Numbered from the stretch's first letter, positions 26,479 to 36,024 are shown. The stretch: DNA of 64,000 bases from Treponema sp. (GCA_022510905.1 JAFLSN010000004.1:1-64000), one strand, 5' to 3'. Numbers and translations are program-made. Notes: generated by a model from the letters alone, not told the origin.

Positions 26479-27156
26479 ATGAGAATTTTGTTGGTTGAAG
26501 ACGAAGTGCGCCTTTCGCAGGCATTGGTTGAGATTTTTCAGAAAAACCGTTATGGTGTCGATGCGGTGTACACAGGTCCGGAAGGGCTTAAATACGCCCA
26601 GAGCGGCATTTACGATGTTATAATCCTTGACATCATGCTGCCTGGTATGGACGGAATGACGCTGCTCAAAACATTGCGGGAAGAACGCAATCAGGCGCCG
26701 GTGCTGCTTTTGACCGCAAAAGATGAAATCGGAGATAAAATAAAAGGCCTTGACAACGGTGCCGACGATTATATGACAAAACCGTTCAGCACTGATGAGC
26801 TTATGGCGCGTGTGCGTGCGCTCACCCGGCGGAAAGGTGCCGTAAAAGAGGAATCGGTCATTTTTGGCGACCTTACGCTGAACAAAAATAATTGCGAGCT
26901 TCAGAAAGTTGGTGGAGATGCCGTAAAGCTTTCGCTCAAAGAATTCCAGATAATCGACATGCTGTTTGAAAACCCGCACCAGATTATAAAAAAAGAGCGG
27001 ATTATCGAAAAAATTTGGGGCGGCGATTCAGATGCTGAATACAACAACGTGGAAGTATATATTTCGTTTATCCGGAAGAAGCTGGAGCGGCTACAGGTCA
27101 AGACCGTTATCCGCACCGCACGTGGCATAGGCTATTCTCTGGAAGAAAGCTGTTGA
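26479..27156 (+). CDS. OmpR-family response regulator
   Basis: 225 residues. Receiver domain with the phosphorylated Asp in VIILDIMLPGMDG, Thr in LLLTAKDE and Lys in YMTKPF, followed by a winged-helix DNA-binding domain ending in IRTARGIGYSLE. Pairs with the sensor kinase that begins ~80 bp downstream. The target genes are not evident. No Shine-Dalgarno sequence precedes the ATG; a -10-like hexamer lies immediately upstream. Confidence 0.93.
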   Translation: MRILLVEDEVRLSQALVEIFQKNRYGVDAVYTGPEGLKYAQSGIYDVIILDIMLPGMDGMTLLKTLREERNQAPVLLLTAKDEIGDKIKGLDNGADDYMTKPFSTDELMARVRALTRRKGAVKEESVIFGDLTLNKNNCELQKVGGDAVKLSLKEFQIIDMLFENPHQIIKKERIIEKIWGGDSDAEYNNVEVYISFIRKKLERLQVKTVIRTARGIGYSLEESC

Positions 27157-27235
27157 GCTGTTCGCGTCCTGCCGGGCTCTGCATGATGCTCAGTCTGGCG
27201 TTTATTGCTGAGCCTTGCGCTTCACGCTGTTTTCC

Positions 27236-28537
27236 ATGAACGACGATGTTTTTAAGAAAGTACGCATAAAAATCTCTCTGATGACGCTGGTGCTTTTGGC
27301 GGTGTTCCTGTTTTTGCTTATCGGTGCATTCAACCTGTATCTTGAGTTTTCAAATCGCCATTCGGCTGTGGTTGTGCTGCGCGAACTTGTTGAAAACAAC
27401 GGTTTTATGCGAAAACCTCGCAGTCGCGGTGAATCGTCAGACAGCCATTCTTCGCATCTGTTCACTTTGGCGCAGGATACCAGATCAGTGCTGTGGCTGC
27501 GGCTTGCGCTTTCAGGATACCGCAACTTCTGCACCATGCGCCTTGAGTCAGACGGTTCCATCCGCAAAATAATCAACCCGTTTTATGACCCGCTCGACTT
27601 GATTGACGAGACTGAATTGGTGAAAACGATTTTTGCGCAAAATAAACCGTCTGGTTTTGTGCAAGACTACCTGTGGCGGCTTGAGCCACGTGGAGACGGA
27701 TTCTTGCTTGCCATGATAGATCGGTCTGCCGAATTGCAGCAGCAGCGGCGCTTTGGCATTGTTTCTGTGCTGCTTTACCTGTTCAATCTGTTGGTTGCGT
27801 TTGTGTTCGCGCGGATTTTTTCTGCATGGTCGGTTATGCCGCTGCGTGAAGCGTTCACAAGGCAGAAGCAGTTTGTGGCGGATGCGGGGCATGAGCTCAA
27901 AACTCCAATTGCCGTGATTGGCGCGAACATCGATGTACTGGAAAAGGAAATTCCACAGAACAAATGGCTTGAATACATCAAGGCTGAAAATGTGCGTATG
28001 GGCCAGCTGGTAAAAGGCCTGCTCTACCTTGCGCAGAATGATATTGGGCGGTTTGAATACACGGTTTTTCCGTTTGACCTTGCGGCGGCCTCTGCCTATG
28101 CGGTGCTTCCGTTTGAAAGCATTGCTTTTGAGCAGGGAAAAACTCTGAACATTTCGATTCCGCATACAAAAATTCCTGTCGAAGGCGATGAGTCAAAAAT
28201 CAAGCAGGCTATTATAATTCTGATGGACAACGCTCTAAAAAATTCTGAAAAAGGCGCAGTTATTTCTGTAACGGTGGGGCAGGGTGGCGGCAAGGGCTTT
28301 GTGCAAGTACACAACACGGGACGAGGAATCAAGGAAGAAGACATGGAGAAAATCTTTAACCGCTTTTACCGTGTTGACACATCGCGCGACCGCAAAACCG
28401 GAGGCTACGGTTTGGGGCTTTCCATCGCGCAGTCAATCGCAGAGGTCCACCACGGAAAAATCACTGTTGAAAGCGAAGAGGGAAAATACGCGCAGTTTAC
28501 GTTTTCAATTCCGCTCTCCTTTCCCAGGCACCGCTGA
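27236..28537 (+). CDS. membrane sensor histidine kinase
   Basis: 433 residues. Two membrane segments (~15-37 and ~185-207) bracket a ~145-residue extracytoplasmic sensor. The H box is FVADAGHELKTPIAVIGANID, the N box IILMDNALKNSEKG, and the ATP lid GGYGLGLSIAQS. It autophosphorylates on His and passes phosphate to the upstream OmpR-type regulator. ATG 27236 is chosen; TTG 27215 is an in-frame alternative, and neither has a clear ribosome site. The sensed signal is unknown; the sensor domain is not one I recognise. Confidence 0.9.
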   Translation: MNDDVFKKVRIKISLMTLVLLAVFLFLLIGAFNLYLEFSNRHSAVVVLRELVENNGFMRKPRSRGESSDSHSSHLFTLAQDTRSVLWLRLALSGYRNFCTMRLESDGSIRKIINPFYDPLDLIDETELVKTIFAQNKPSGFVQDYLWRLEPRGDGFLLAMIDRSAELQQQRRFGIVSVLLYLFNLLVAFVFARIFSAWSVMPLREAFTRQKQFVADAGHELKTPIAVIGANIDVLEKEIPQNKWLEYIKAENVRMGQLVKGLLYLAQNDIGRFEYTVFPFDLAAASAYAVLPFESIAFEQGKTLNISIPHTKIPVEGDESKIKQAIIILMDNALKNSEKGAVISVTVGQGGGKGFVQVHNTGRGIKEEDMEKIFNRFYRVDTSRDRKTGGYGLGLSIAQSIAEVHHGKITVESEEGKYAQFTFSIPLSFPRHR

Positions 28538-28560
28538 CTGGCTCTGTCGCTGACACTCAA

Positions 28561-28694
28561 GGGCCGCAGAGGGAGGGGGGGGGCAACAGGTGGCTCCCGG
28601 GTATGAGAACGAAAGGCCTCATGGGGGGCTCGGATTTTGACACCGTGTCAGCTTGCGGATACCCTCCTTTTGTCTCGGCGTTATTCTGCGGCTT
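28561..28694 (+). ncRNA. candidate structured RNA with a G9 tract
   Basis: Folded by eye only. An outer stem joins GCCGCAGA (28563-28570) to TCTGCGGC (28685-28692), extended by two G-U pairs. Inside, GGAGGG (28572-28577) pairs with CCCTCC (28662-28667). GCTCCC (28593-28598) pairs with GGGGGC (28624-28629) and carries an inner ATGAG/CTCAT hairpin (28603-28622). TGACA/TGTCA (28638-28650) forms another hairpin. Nine G (28575-28583) lie partly in the second stem. The dapL promoter lies downstream, so this is not its leader. It matches no RNA family I know. Confidence 0.3.
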
Positions 28695-28720
28695 GGAGGC
28701 TGTGGGTACGGACAGGCTGC

Positions 28721-28749
28721 TTGCGCATGTGTGCCTGATTTGCTACAAT
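28721..28749 (+). promoter_or_regulatory. dapL promoter
   Basis: TTGCGC (28721-28726), 17 bp, TACAAT (28744-28749) with the extended -10 TGC before it. Leader ~40 nt with a TAGGAGG ribosome site. Confidence 0.6.
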
Positions 28750-28795
28750 GCCCGTGTGCATTATCTGCGCCGTGGATTTTTTAGGAGGTGCTTCC

Positions 28796-30022
28796 ATGAT
28801 TGAACGAAACAAAGGGTTTGCGAATTTATCGGCAGGGTACTTGTTCCCTGAGGTGGCAAAACGCCGCCGCGACTATCAGGCGGCACATCCTGACGCGCAA
28901 ATCATCAGCCTGGGGGTTGGCAACACCACTGAACCGCTTACCCCTCATATCACCCAGGCCATGGAAGACTACGTTCGCGGACTAGGTACGGTAGAAGGCT
29001 ATTCAGGATATGGCGATGATTACGGTCTTTCGGAACTGCGTGAAAAAATCGCTGCGGTGCTGTACCCGGGCATGGCAAGTCCCGATGAAATTTTTATTTC
29101 AGATGGTGCCAAGTGCGACATAGCGCGAATCCAGACACTGTTCGGTCCGGGCACGCCCATAGCGGTGCAGGATCCTGCCTATCCAGTGTATGTTGACGGC
29201 AGCGTAATTGTTGGTGCCACAGGAAAAGCAAGATCTCAGGGCGGTTATGACGGCGTAACATACATGCCTTGTACCGCCGAGAATAAATTCTTTCCCGACC
29301 TTTCTGTGGTTAAGCCTGGCACGCTCATCTATTTTTGCAGCCCCAACAATCCAACCGGCGTGGCAAGCACAAAGGAGCAGCTCAAAAAGCTAGTTGATTT
29401 TGCGAACGAAAACGGATGCATCATCATCTATGATGCTGCCTACTATGCCTTTATCCGCGATCAAAAACTTCCGCGCACAATTTATGAGATTTCGGATGCA
29501 CAGAAATGCGCCATTGAAATCAATTCATTTTCAAAACTCGCGGGCTTTACAGGTGTCCGTCTAGGCTGGTCGGTGGTACCCTCGAAGCTCGCCTTTGCGG
29601 ATGGAACGTCGGTTCGGCAGGACTGGTGCCGCGTGATGGCCACGCTGTTCAACGGAGCCAGCAGCATTGCCCAGCGCGGCGGCCTTGCGGCCCTCGATAG
29701 CAAAGGCATTGCAGAAACTACGGCGTTGGTGGATTACTACCTCGAAAATGCCGCGCTCATCAGGAAGGCTCTTACGGCACAGAATTTTGCGGCAGCAGGC
29801 GTTACCGTGTACTACACCGGCGATTCGCCGTACCTGTGGGGGTATTTTCCGGGCTGGAAAAGCTGGGATATTTTTGACAAGATTCTGGACGAGTGCCGCG
29901 TGGTGACCACTCCTGGAAGTGGTTTTGGACCTGCGGGAGAAGGCTACCTGCGTTTCAGCAGCTTTGGACACCGCAAGGATGTGGAAGAAGCCTGCGTCCG
30001 TCTTTCAAAGCTGGGGCTTTAG
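28796..30022 (+). CDS. dapL: LL-diaminopimelate aminotransferase
   Basis: 408 residues, a class I/II PLP aminotransferase of the DapL type. FANLSAGYLFPEVAKRR and SLGVGNTTEPLTPHI at the start are typical; the PLP-binding Lys is in INSFSKLAGFTGVRLGW. It makes LL-diaminopimelate directly from tetrahydrodipicolinate, bypassing the acylated intermediates, and supplies peptidoglycan and lysine. Strong ribosome site 6 nt before ATG 28796. It ends ~84 bp before the convergent barrel gene. Confidence 0.94.
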   Translation: MIERNKGFANLSAGYLFPEVAKRRRDYQAAHPDAQIISLGVGNTTEPLTPHITQAMEDYVRGLGTVEGYSGYGDDYGLSELREKIAAVLYPGMASPDEIFISDGAKCDIARIQTLFGPGTPIAVQDPAYPVYVDGSVIVGATGKARSQGGYDGVTYMPCTAENKFFPDLSVVKPGTLIYFCSPNNPTGVASTKEQLKKLVDFANENGCIIIYDAAYYAFIRDQKLPRTIYEISDAQKCAIEINSFSKLAGFTGVRLGWSVVPSKLAFADGTSVRQDWCRVMATLFNGASSIAQRGGLAALDSKGIAETTALVDYYLENAALIRKALTAQNFAAAGVTVYYTGDSPYLWGYFPGWKSWDIFDKILDECRVVTTPGSGFGPAGEGYLRFSSFGHRKDVEEACVRLSKLGL

Positions 30023-30084
30023 CTTGAACTGCGGTTTGCTTGCAGGAATATTTTTGAAAAACTGGTACTTCGTATCTTGCACTT

Positions 30085-30114
30085 CAGACTTGGCGCCATG
30101 TGGCGCTAAATCTG
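30085..30114. terminator. hairpin between convergent genes
   Basis: GCGCCA-TG-TGGCGC (30093-30106) lies inside a longer imperfect stem (CAGA...TCTG). It overlaps the stop codon of the minus-strand gene. A poor T-run makes the terminator role uncertain. Confidence 0.35.
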
Positions 30115-31377
30115 AGTGCGGTACCCTAAGGTGCCTCTGAACGCGGCCCGCCAGTTGTCACCGAACTCGCTTGCATTCACCGTGAACGATGCCTTTATTG
30201 CGCCTCCTCCAACAGGAATGGATACAAACGGGGTGAGGTAAATGTCCCGCGTCCAGTCCATGATGGTTGACGGACTGTCAATCAAGTCTTTGAAGTTTCT
30301 GTCCCGGAATGCCGCGATAAAATGCACTCCCAATCCTATGTTCACGTTGCCGATGTAAAACCGTTCTGTGCTTGCGGTAAGGGCCAGCCCGAGCGTGGAG
30401 CGGTTTTTGAGTGTTTTTTCGTCTGAACCCTGGTCGGCAAGGTAGAGCATGTCCTGCACACTTGTTCCTGGCAGGCTGAACAGCGAAACCGCGAGCGTGC
30501 ACAACGGCAACGAAAATCTCGGTTCAATAAACAGGTAGATTTTTTTTGCGCTGAAGTCCGTGGCTCCGTTGGAACTGGGATTCAAGTCCATGTCGGTGAA
30601 TCCGAACTGAAAGAACAGCGAATTGGAATACTTGTTGCCAAGCAGCATGGTTAGCCCTGCGTGCAGTTTTTCCGTGCGAATCAATAGCACCACGTCCTGG
30701 CCTGTTTCGGCAATCTGCGATTCCTGCGGAAACGCCAGTCCCGCCGAAATGTCGAGTGCAAAATTGCTGTATGCGCAGGCAAAACGAAGGTCGATGTTGA
30801 GAATATTGTCGGTGGTGATGTTGTTTTGTTCGTCAGCTTTGTTTGCGAACGCATACAGGCCGAACGCAAGCGGCTCTTCTGCACGGAGCACATAAGCGCC
30901 GCCGATTCCATAAAGCGGATAGATTGTGGCTCCCGCGATGCCGTTCCAGCTTTCCATTATGTGTGATGTTGTGGACTGAATGCCGAACTGCCGTTGCAGA
31001 AAAAGGTCGGAGCCTATCGGTTCATAGTTCCCCAGAAAAAAATTGAAAAAGTGTGAAACCATGTACGAATCAAGTCGGTATGTAAACGAAAGCTCTTTTA
31101 CACGGAAGGTGGCGTTTGTGTCGTTGAACAGGCTGTCGTCCAGGATGTTGTCGGTTTTTACATACAGTTCGGTTCGCGCAAGGAATTTGCCGCCAAAGTC
31201 AAACTGCCCTGCAAAAAATCCTTCGGCACGAAAATCCGGGGCAAAATCTGTGTCTTCGTTGCTGTTTGTTATGGTGCCCAAAATGCCGGTATATCCGCTG
31301 AAATGGGGGGCGCTGAGCGCAAATGCCGTGGCACTGAAGATGCACAGGGCGCATAATGCACTGATAATCCGTTTCAC
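30106..31377 (-). CDS. outer-membrane beta-barrel-like protein
   Basis: 423 residues with a signal peptide (KRIISALCALCIFSATAFA) and a body of alternating strands rich in Gly, Phe and Tyr, such as GNYEPIGSDLFLQRQFGIQ and NIGLGVHFIAAF. It ends in GTLGYRTQI. Probably an outer-membrane protein of treponemal type; I do not recognise a named family. I chose GTG 31377 because GGAGG stands 5 nt upstream of it; an ATG at 31389 in frame would contain that ribosome site. It stands alone, transcribed opposite to dapL and divergently from cheA. Confidence 0.6.
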   Translation of the reverse strand: MKRIISALCALCIFSATAFALSAPHFSGYTGILGTITNSNEDTDFAPDFRAEGFFAGQFDFGGKFLARTELYVKTDNILDDSLFNDTNATFRVKELSFTYRLDSYMVSHFFNFFLGNYEPIGSDLFLQRQFGIQSTTSHIMESWNGIAGATIYPLYGIGGAYVLRAEEPLAFGLYAFANKADEQNNITTDNILNIDLRFACAYSNFALDISAGLAFPQESQIAETGQDVVLLIRTEKLHAGLTMLLGNKYSNSLFFQFGFTDMDLNPSSNGATDFSAKKIYLFIEPRFSLPLCTLAVSLFSLPGTSVQDMLYLADQGSDEKTLKNRSTLGLALTASTERFYIGNVNIGLGVHFIAAFRDRNFKDLIDSPSTIMDWTRDIYLTPFVSIPVGGGAIKASFTVNASEFGDNWRAAFRGTLGYRTQI

Positions 31378-31619
31378 GTAGTCCTCCATCGCAACATATC
31401 GGCATTTTATGCTGAATTCTTGACCGGCGGGCTTCCGCGTTGAAACCGACCTCTTTGTGCAGGTATTCCGCCGTGTTAAAGGTTTCTTAAATGTCCATGG
31501 CTTTTTGCGTTAATGCGCAATTCTATGTGCATTCAGTTTTTTATTGTATTTTACGAAAATCAGCATGGAAAATGGTATAGAAAATATGAAAAAAAATTGC
31601 CTAAAACAGTTTTTTTCAC

Positions 31620-31647
31620 TTGACTTATGTTGGTAACCGATTAAAAT
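31620..31647 (+). promoter_or_regulatory. chemotaxis operon promoter, leaderless geometry
   Basis: TTGACT (31620-31625), 16 bp, TAAAAT (31642-31647), then seven bases to ATG 31655. No Shine-Dalgarno sequence precedes cheA. The rest of the 31378-31619 gap is AT-rich with no gene. Confidence 0.6.
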
Positions 31648-31654
31648 AGACAGT

Positions 31655-34069
31655 ATGAGTGATTATCTTGACGCTAACAATGAGGAGCTTTTAAAAGACT
31701 TCTTTGCCGAAGCCGACCAGCAGGTTGAAACAATAGAAAGCAACATCCTTGTTATGGAAAAGGATCCGTCAAACCGTGAAGCCATCGATGAAATTTTCCG
31801 TGCCGCACATACGCTCAAAGGCGGCTCAGCCACGGTCGAGATGACCGAGCTTTCTACATTTTGTCATGATGTTGAAGATTTGTTTGATGCGCTGCGTGGC
31901 GGTGAAGTGGCCGTTTCGGAGCAGATTGTAGACGTTTTATTTAGTGCTATTGATGTCATCAAAGTCATGCTTGATACTCGTCGGAATGGCAGCGTGTATC
32001 AAGAAAACGTAGAGTCCATCATCAACCAGATGAAGGCTTTTATTCCAGAAAAGGGGTCTAAAAAGAAAAGCCCTGCCCGTGCCTCCGCAGCGCCTGTTCA
32101 GGCACCTGCGCCTGTCAAGGCAAGTGCCCCTGAAGCCGACAACGGTATGCCGCCGCTTCCCGAGCTTTCGGAAGATGAATTTATTGAAATGAAGCAGGCC
32201 TGCCCTGATGGTACCAAGTTGTGGACGGTCAATGTTACGTTTGACGAGTCCAACCCGATGAATTCCGTGGGTGGCATTCAGGTGTTCGCCGCGCTCAAAG
32301 GCATGGGCACTGTTTTAAAGACAGTTCCAGATTTTGATGCTCTGTATGAGGATGAATTCTATGCGCAGGTGGTTTACTATGTTGCCACTGCATCGGATGG
32401 TTCTGCCCTCGAAGATGCTGCGTTCTTGGACGATGTAACGCTCGCCACGGACGCTCGGCTGCTGGAGGGGGCGTCTTCCCGTGCGGCTGCTCCGGCTCCT
32501 CAGCCTGCCGCAGTGCAAGAGGCACCAAAGCCGGCTGAACCTGCGGCCCAGGCTCCTAAACCTGCCGAGGCAAGCGCACCGGCACCTAGCGAAAGTGTAA
32601 AGGCGACCAATGCTAATGTGCAGCAGGCCAAAAAATCCGTGCCCACCAACACGGCTGCACAGACAGGGTCTGTGCTCCGCGTGGATTCAAAACGTGTTGA
32701 CGCACTTATGAATCTCGTGAGTGAAACCGTTATCACCAAGGCCGCCTTTAACCAGAATGGTCTGCATATGGCCGATCTGCAGGTGAAGTTCCAGAACTTG
32801 AACGGCGGTTACAAAGAAAAAATCCGCAGACTGTTCGATGATATGCCAAAATTCTTCGAAAGCGTACAGAATGGTGCTACGATAAAAGATGTGCGGCAAA
32901 AAATTATCGATGATTATGGTGATATAACAAGTCTTTTCGATTTCTTTGAAAATGAATTCAAGGGAACTGCCTCCAAATACCGTGCCACCACCCAGAACCT
33001 CGGTCGCATAACAAGCGAATTGCAGGAAGGCGTTATGAAAATCCGCATGGTGCCTATCGGTACCATTTTCAACCGTTTTCCGCGGGTGGTGCGCGATTTG
33101 AGTCGAGATCTTGGCCGAAAAGTCAATTTGGTCATCGAGGGTGAAGAAACTGAGCTTGATAAAACGGTTGTTGACGATTTGCTCGATCCTATCATGCACT
33201 GTGTGCGCAATTCCGTTGATCATGGAATTGAGCCGCCTGATGTGCGCGCAGCCGCTGGCAAGGATGAAACTGGTACGCTGGTGCTCAAAGCTTCTAACGA
33301 AGGCAACATGATTGTGATAGACATCATAGATGATGGTGAAGGCATAAATGTTGACCGTGTTCGCGAAAAGGCCATTTCACGGGGACTTATCCATCCCAAC
33401 AAGGCTGTTTCCAACCAGGAGGCGTACAACCTTATTTTCCAGCCGGGCTTTTCAACGAGTGACAAGATAACCAATGTGTCTGGTCGTGGTGTAGGCCTTG
33501 ATGTTGTAAAAACCATGGTTGAAAAGCTCAAAGGTACCATCAATGTGACCAGCGAAAAAGACAAGGGTTCTAAATTTTCAATCCGTCTGCCACTTACGCT
33601 GGCCATCATCCAGGGACTTTTGGTGCGCGTGGGCAAAGAAACTTATTCAATCCCGATTACCAATGTTATCGAAAGTCAGCGTGTAAAAAAAGAAAGCATC
33701 AACACGATAGACAATTACGAGGTGTTGAATGTGCGCAATGAAGTTATTTCTATCCTTAGGTTGAGCCGCCTGTTCAATATCAGGACATCTCAGGTGGGAG
33801 ACTGGTGTTTTATTGTTATCGTGGGCTCTCAGGAAAAGAAGATTGGTGTCATGGTGGATGCGCTGCTTGGCGAAGAAGATGTGGTTATCAAGCCTTTGCG
33901 CGATCAGTTTACCACATCGCCAGGCATCGCCGGAGCATCTGTTTTGGGTGACGGTTCTGTTTCGCTCATAATTGATGTAAACCAGTTGCTTGAGCTTGGC
34001 TTGCGTCAGGAAATCTCTGCGCAGCAGAGCCGTGAGCAAGAAGCCATTAACGAATCAATCAGAGGTTGA
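31655..34069 (+). CDS. cheA: chemotaxis histidine kinase CheA
   Basis: 804 residues. Domains in order: histidine phosphotransfer with His52 (RAAHTLKGGSATVEM), a CheY-binding-like region (~170-265), a long Ala/Pro linker (~270-335), dimerisation helices (~345-460, beginning VDSKRVDALMNLVSE), ATPase with DPIMHCVRNSVDHGIE, DDGEGINVDRV and GRGVGLDVV, and a CheW-like domain from ~650. It phosphorylates CheY in response to receptors and controls flagellar rotation. It opens a four-gene operon; the next ATG is 2 bp after its stop. Confidence 0.96.
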   Translation: MSDYLDANNEELLKDFFAEADQQVETIESNILVMEKDPSNREAIDEIFRAAHTLKGGSATVEMTELSTFCHDVEDLFDALRGGEVAVSEQIVDVLFSAIDVIKVMLDTRRNGSVYQENVESIINQMKAFIPEKGSKKKSPARASAAPVQAPAPVKASAPEADNGMPPLPELSEDEFIEMKQACPDGTKLWTVNVTFDESNPMNSVGGIQVFAALKGMGTVLKTVPDFDALYEDEFYAQVVYYVATASDGSALEDAAFLDDVTLATDARLLEGASSRAAAPAPQPAAVQEAPKPAEPAAQAPKPAEASAPAPSESVKATNANVQQAKKSVPTNTAAQTGSVLRVDSKRVDALMNLVSETVITKAAFNQNGLHMADLQVKFQNLNGGYKEKIRRLFDDMPKFFESVQNGATIKDVRQKIIDDYGDITSLFDFFENEFKGTASKYRATTQNLGRITSELQEGVMKIRMVPIGTIFNRFPRVVRDLSRDLGRKVNLVIEGEETELDKTVVDDLLDPIMHCVRNSVDHGIEPPDVRAAAGKDETGTLVLKASNEGNMIVIDIIDDGEGINVDRVREKAISRGLIHPNKAVSNQEAYNLIFQPGFSTSDKITNVSGRGVGLDVVKTMVEKLKGTINVTSEKDKGSKFSIRLPLTLAIIQGLLVRVGKETYSIPITNVIESQRVKKESINTIDNYEVLNVRNEVISILRLSRLFNIRTSQVGDWCFIVIVGSQEKKIGVMVDALLGEEDVVIKPLRDQFTTSPGIAGASVLGDGSVSLIIDVNQLLELGLRQEISAQQSREQEAINESIRG

Positions 34070-34071
34070 CC

Positions 34072-35490
34072 ATGGCACATAGTTCATTTAATGAAGCAGT
34101 CGCTCGGATGGCACAAATTTCCGTTGAGCAGACAACGCTTACCACAGAAGATTTGGAAGAGCAGCGCCGCAAAAACACAATCATCGATTACAAGATGGTT
34201 ACGTTTTCGCTTGCTGGAAAAGATTACGCCATAGATATTATGAAGGTCAAGGAAATTGCAAAGGCGGGGCGGTTTACCTACGTGCCAAATTCTCTGCCGT
34301 TTGTGGTTGGTGTCTACAACCTCCGTGGTGATATTATTCCTGTAATTGATTTGCGCATTTTCTTCAATTGTTATGTGCCACCGCGTGACGATGATGCAAT
34401 GGAAAATCTGCTTATCGTTACACTTGGAGAACAGACTTTCGGTGTCGTAGTCGATGAGATTGACAAAGTTGTGGGCATCCAACGCTCGGCCATTCAGCCT
34501 CCGCATCCTCTGTTTGGTGATATTAACATCAAATATATTTATGGCGTAGTTGAGGCCGAACACCGCCTGTATGTTTTGTTTGATATCGACAGGATTTTCG
34601 GCACCAGAACTCCCGAGGAGGAGGCTGAACTGGCTGCTTCCGCAGAAAAAATGCGTGAAGTGCAAGCCGCTGCTCCTGTAACATCTTCTTCTAAGCCTTC
34701 CATGCCATCTGCACCCAAAGCTGTTGCTGCTCCGGCTCCAGCACTTGAACAGAAAAAAGAAGATGTTGACTATACTTTTGTTGTAGATTCACTTAAGACC
34801 CTTAAAAAGTTTACAGTGAATGATTTGACGCTTGATTGGACAAAGAAAAGGTATGCAGACTGGGCGAAGGAGCGTGGAAAGAATATTCAGCTCCAGAACG
34901 AAGCAGATGCAGATGCATTTTTGAAACCATTCTTTTCCGAATGCACTGGAACTTGGTGGTCTGAGTCCTATGCGCAGAGTATCTTAAAGATATTGCCAGA
35001 CAATACCGCCAAGAATATTGTGGTGTGGAATCCCGGCTGTGGAAAAGGCTATGAAGCCTATTCGCTTGCTTGTATCATGAAGAAGAAATATCCTAATGCT
35101 GTTATCCGTATTTATGCGCACGATATTGATCTTCTTGCTGTTTCAAACGCACCGTTGATGACGGTAAGCGAAAATGTCGCTTCTGATTGGTACATGCCAT
35201 ATCTTACCCGAACGGTAACCAAAGATTGGACATTCGGAAAAGAGATAAAGGATTCTGTGTTGTTTGAATACCACGATTGTATGCATGCAAGCAACCTGCC
35301 TCCGCTGGACATGATTTTTGCACGTGATTTACTTGCATTCTTGCCCGAAGAGTCCCAGAAAACAGTCGTTGGTGAATTTGGTGAAAAGATGAAGGGCAAC
35401 GGTATTATTATCGTTGGTGAAAATGAAAATCTTTCGCTTCCTGGATGGAAAAAGAAATCTTCAGGAAATATTGCAGTTTATTCAAAATAA
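34072..35490 (+). CDS. CheW coupled to a CheR-like domain
   Basis: 472 residues. Residues ~35-185 are a CheW coupling domain (VVGVYNLRGDIIPVIDLRIFF, VVVDEIDKVV). An Ala/Pro/Ser linker (~190-235) joins it to a C-terminal ~235-residue domain with a methyltransferase fold reminiscent of CheR: NIVVWNPGCGKGYEAYSLA resembles the SAM-binding motif with GCGKG, and IRIYAHDIDLLAVSNA the second motif. The catalytic competence of this domain is doubtful; key CheR residues for receptor methylation are not evident. As far as I recall, CheW/CheR-like fusions are a known feature of treponemal chemotaxis arrays. It links receptors to CheA and may act structurally. Confidence 0.85.
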   Translation: MAHSSFNEAVARMAQISVEQTTLTTEDLEEQRRKNTIIDYKMVTFSLAGKDYAIDIMKVKEIAKAGRFTYVPNSLPFVVGVYNLRGDIIPVIDLRIFFNCYVPPRDDDAMENLLIVTLGEQTFGVVVDEIDKVVGIQRSAIQPPHPLFGDINIKYIYGVVEAEHRLYVLFDIDRIFGTRTPEEEAELAASAEKMREVQAAAPVTSSSKPSMPSAPKAVAAPAPALEQKKEDVDYTFVVDSLKTLKKFTVNDLTLDWTKKRYADWAKERGKNIQLQNEADADAFLKPFFSECTGTWWSESYAQSILKILPDNTAKNIVVWNPGCGKGYEAYSLACIMKKKYPNAVIRIYAHDIDLLAVSNAPLMTVSENVASDWYMPYLTRTVTKDWTFGKEIKDSVLFEYHDCMHASNLPPLDMIFARDLLAFLPEESQKTVVGEFGEKMKGNGIIIVGENENLSLPGWKKKSSGNIAVYSK

Positions 35491-35523
35491 TAGTATAATA
35501 GGATAACTTAGGGGGATATCTGA

Positions 35524-36006
35524 ATGAGAGTCGAGTACATTAACCCATTTGTGGAAACTTCATACACAGTACTGAAGGAAGTTCTTGGTGGTGCTGAAGT
35601 TAAACGAGGTGATTTGTATCTCAAATCTACCGCTATGCCGGTGATGGGTGTCGCTGCTTTGGTGGGCCTTGCAGGTGATGTAGAAGGTCGTGTTTTATTT
35701 GACATGACATTTGAAACTGCTCTCAAAGTTGCTTCAAGAATGAATGAAGAAACTTTGACAGAATTTGATGATTTGGCAAAAGCCACAATTTCTGAATTGG
35801 CAAACTTGATTACCGCGCAGGCAGTTACCAAATTGCATGAGTTGGGATTCAAGTTTGATCTTACGCCGCCTGCTCTGTTTGCTGGTGAAAAAATGGAAAT
35901 CGCAGCTCTGAGTGGCAATGAGGAAAACGTTGAGGCCCTTATTGTTCCGCTTATCAGCGAATATGGTAAAATCGAAGTCAATGTCGCTATCCGCGAACGT
36001 ATGTAA
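35524..36006 (+). CDS. cheX: CheY-P phosphatase CheX
   Basis: 160 residues. The conserved ATISELANLITAQAV supplies the ExxN pair (Glu-Leu-Ala-Asn) that CheX uses to dephosphorylate CheY-P. Length and the position between cheW and cheY match the spirochaete operon. A GGGGGATAT stretch lies upstream of ATG 35524. Confidence 0.9.
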   Translation: MRVEYINPFVETSYTVLKEVLGGAEVKRGDLYLKSTAMPVMGVAALVGLAGDVEGRVLFDMTFETALKVASRMNEETLTEFDDLAKATISELANLITAQAVTKLHELGFKFDLTPPALFAGEKMEIAALSGNEENVEALIVPLISEYGKIEVNVAIRERM

Positions 36007-36024
36007 TTAAGGAGTAATAAAGGT

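Noticed and set aside
28561..28694. Lysine or TPP riboswitch for dapL
   Set aside because: No conserved riboswitch core could be matched, and the best dapL promoter lies downstream of the fold.
28603..28803. 66-residue frame upstream of dapL
   Set aside because: Runs through the dapL promoter and start; Cys-rich, no conserved features.
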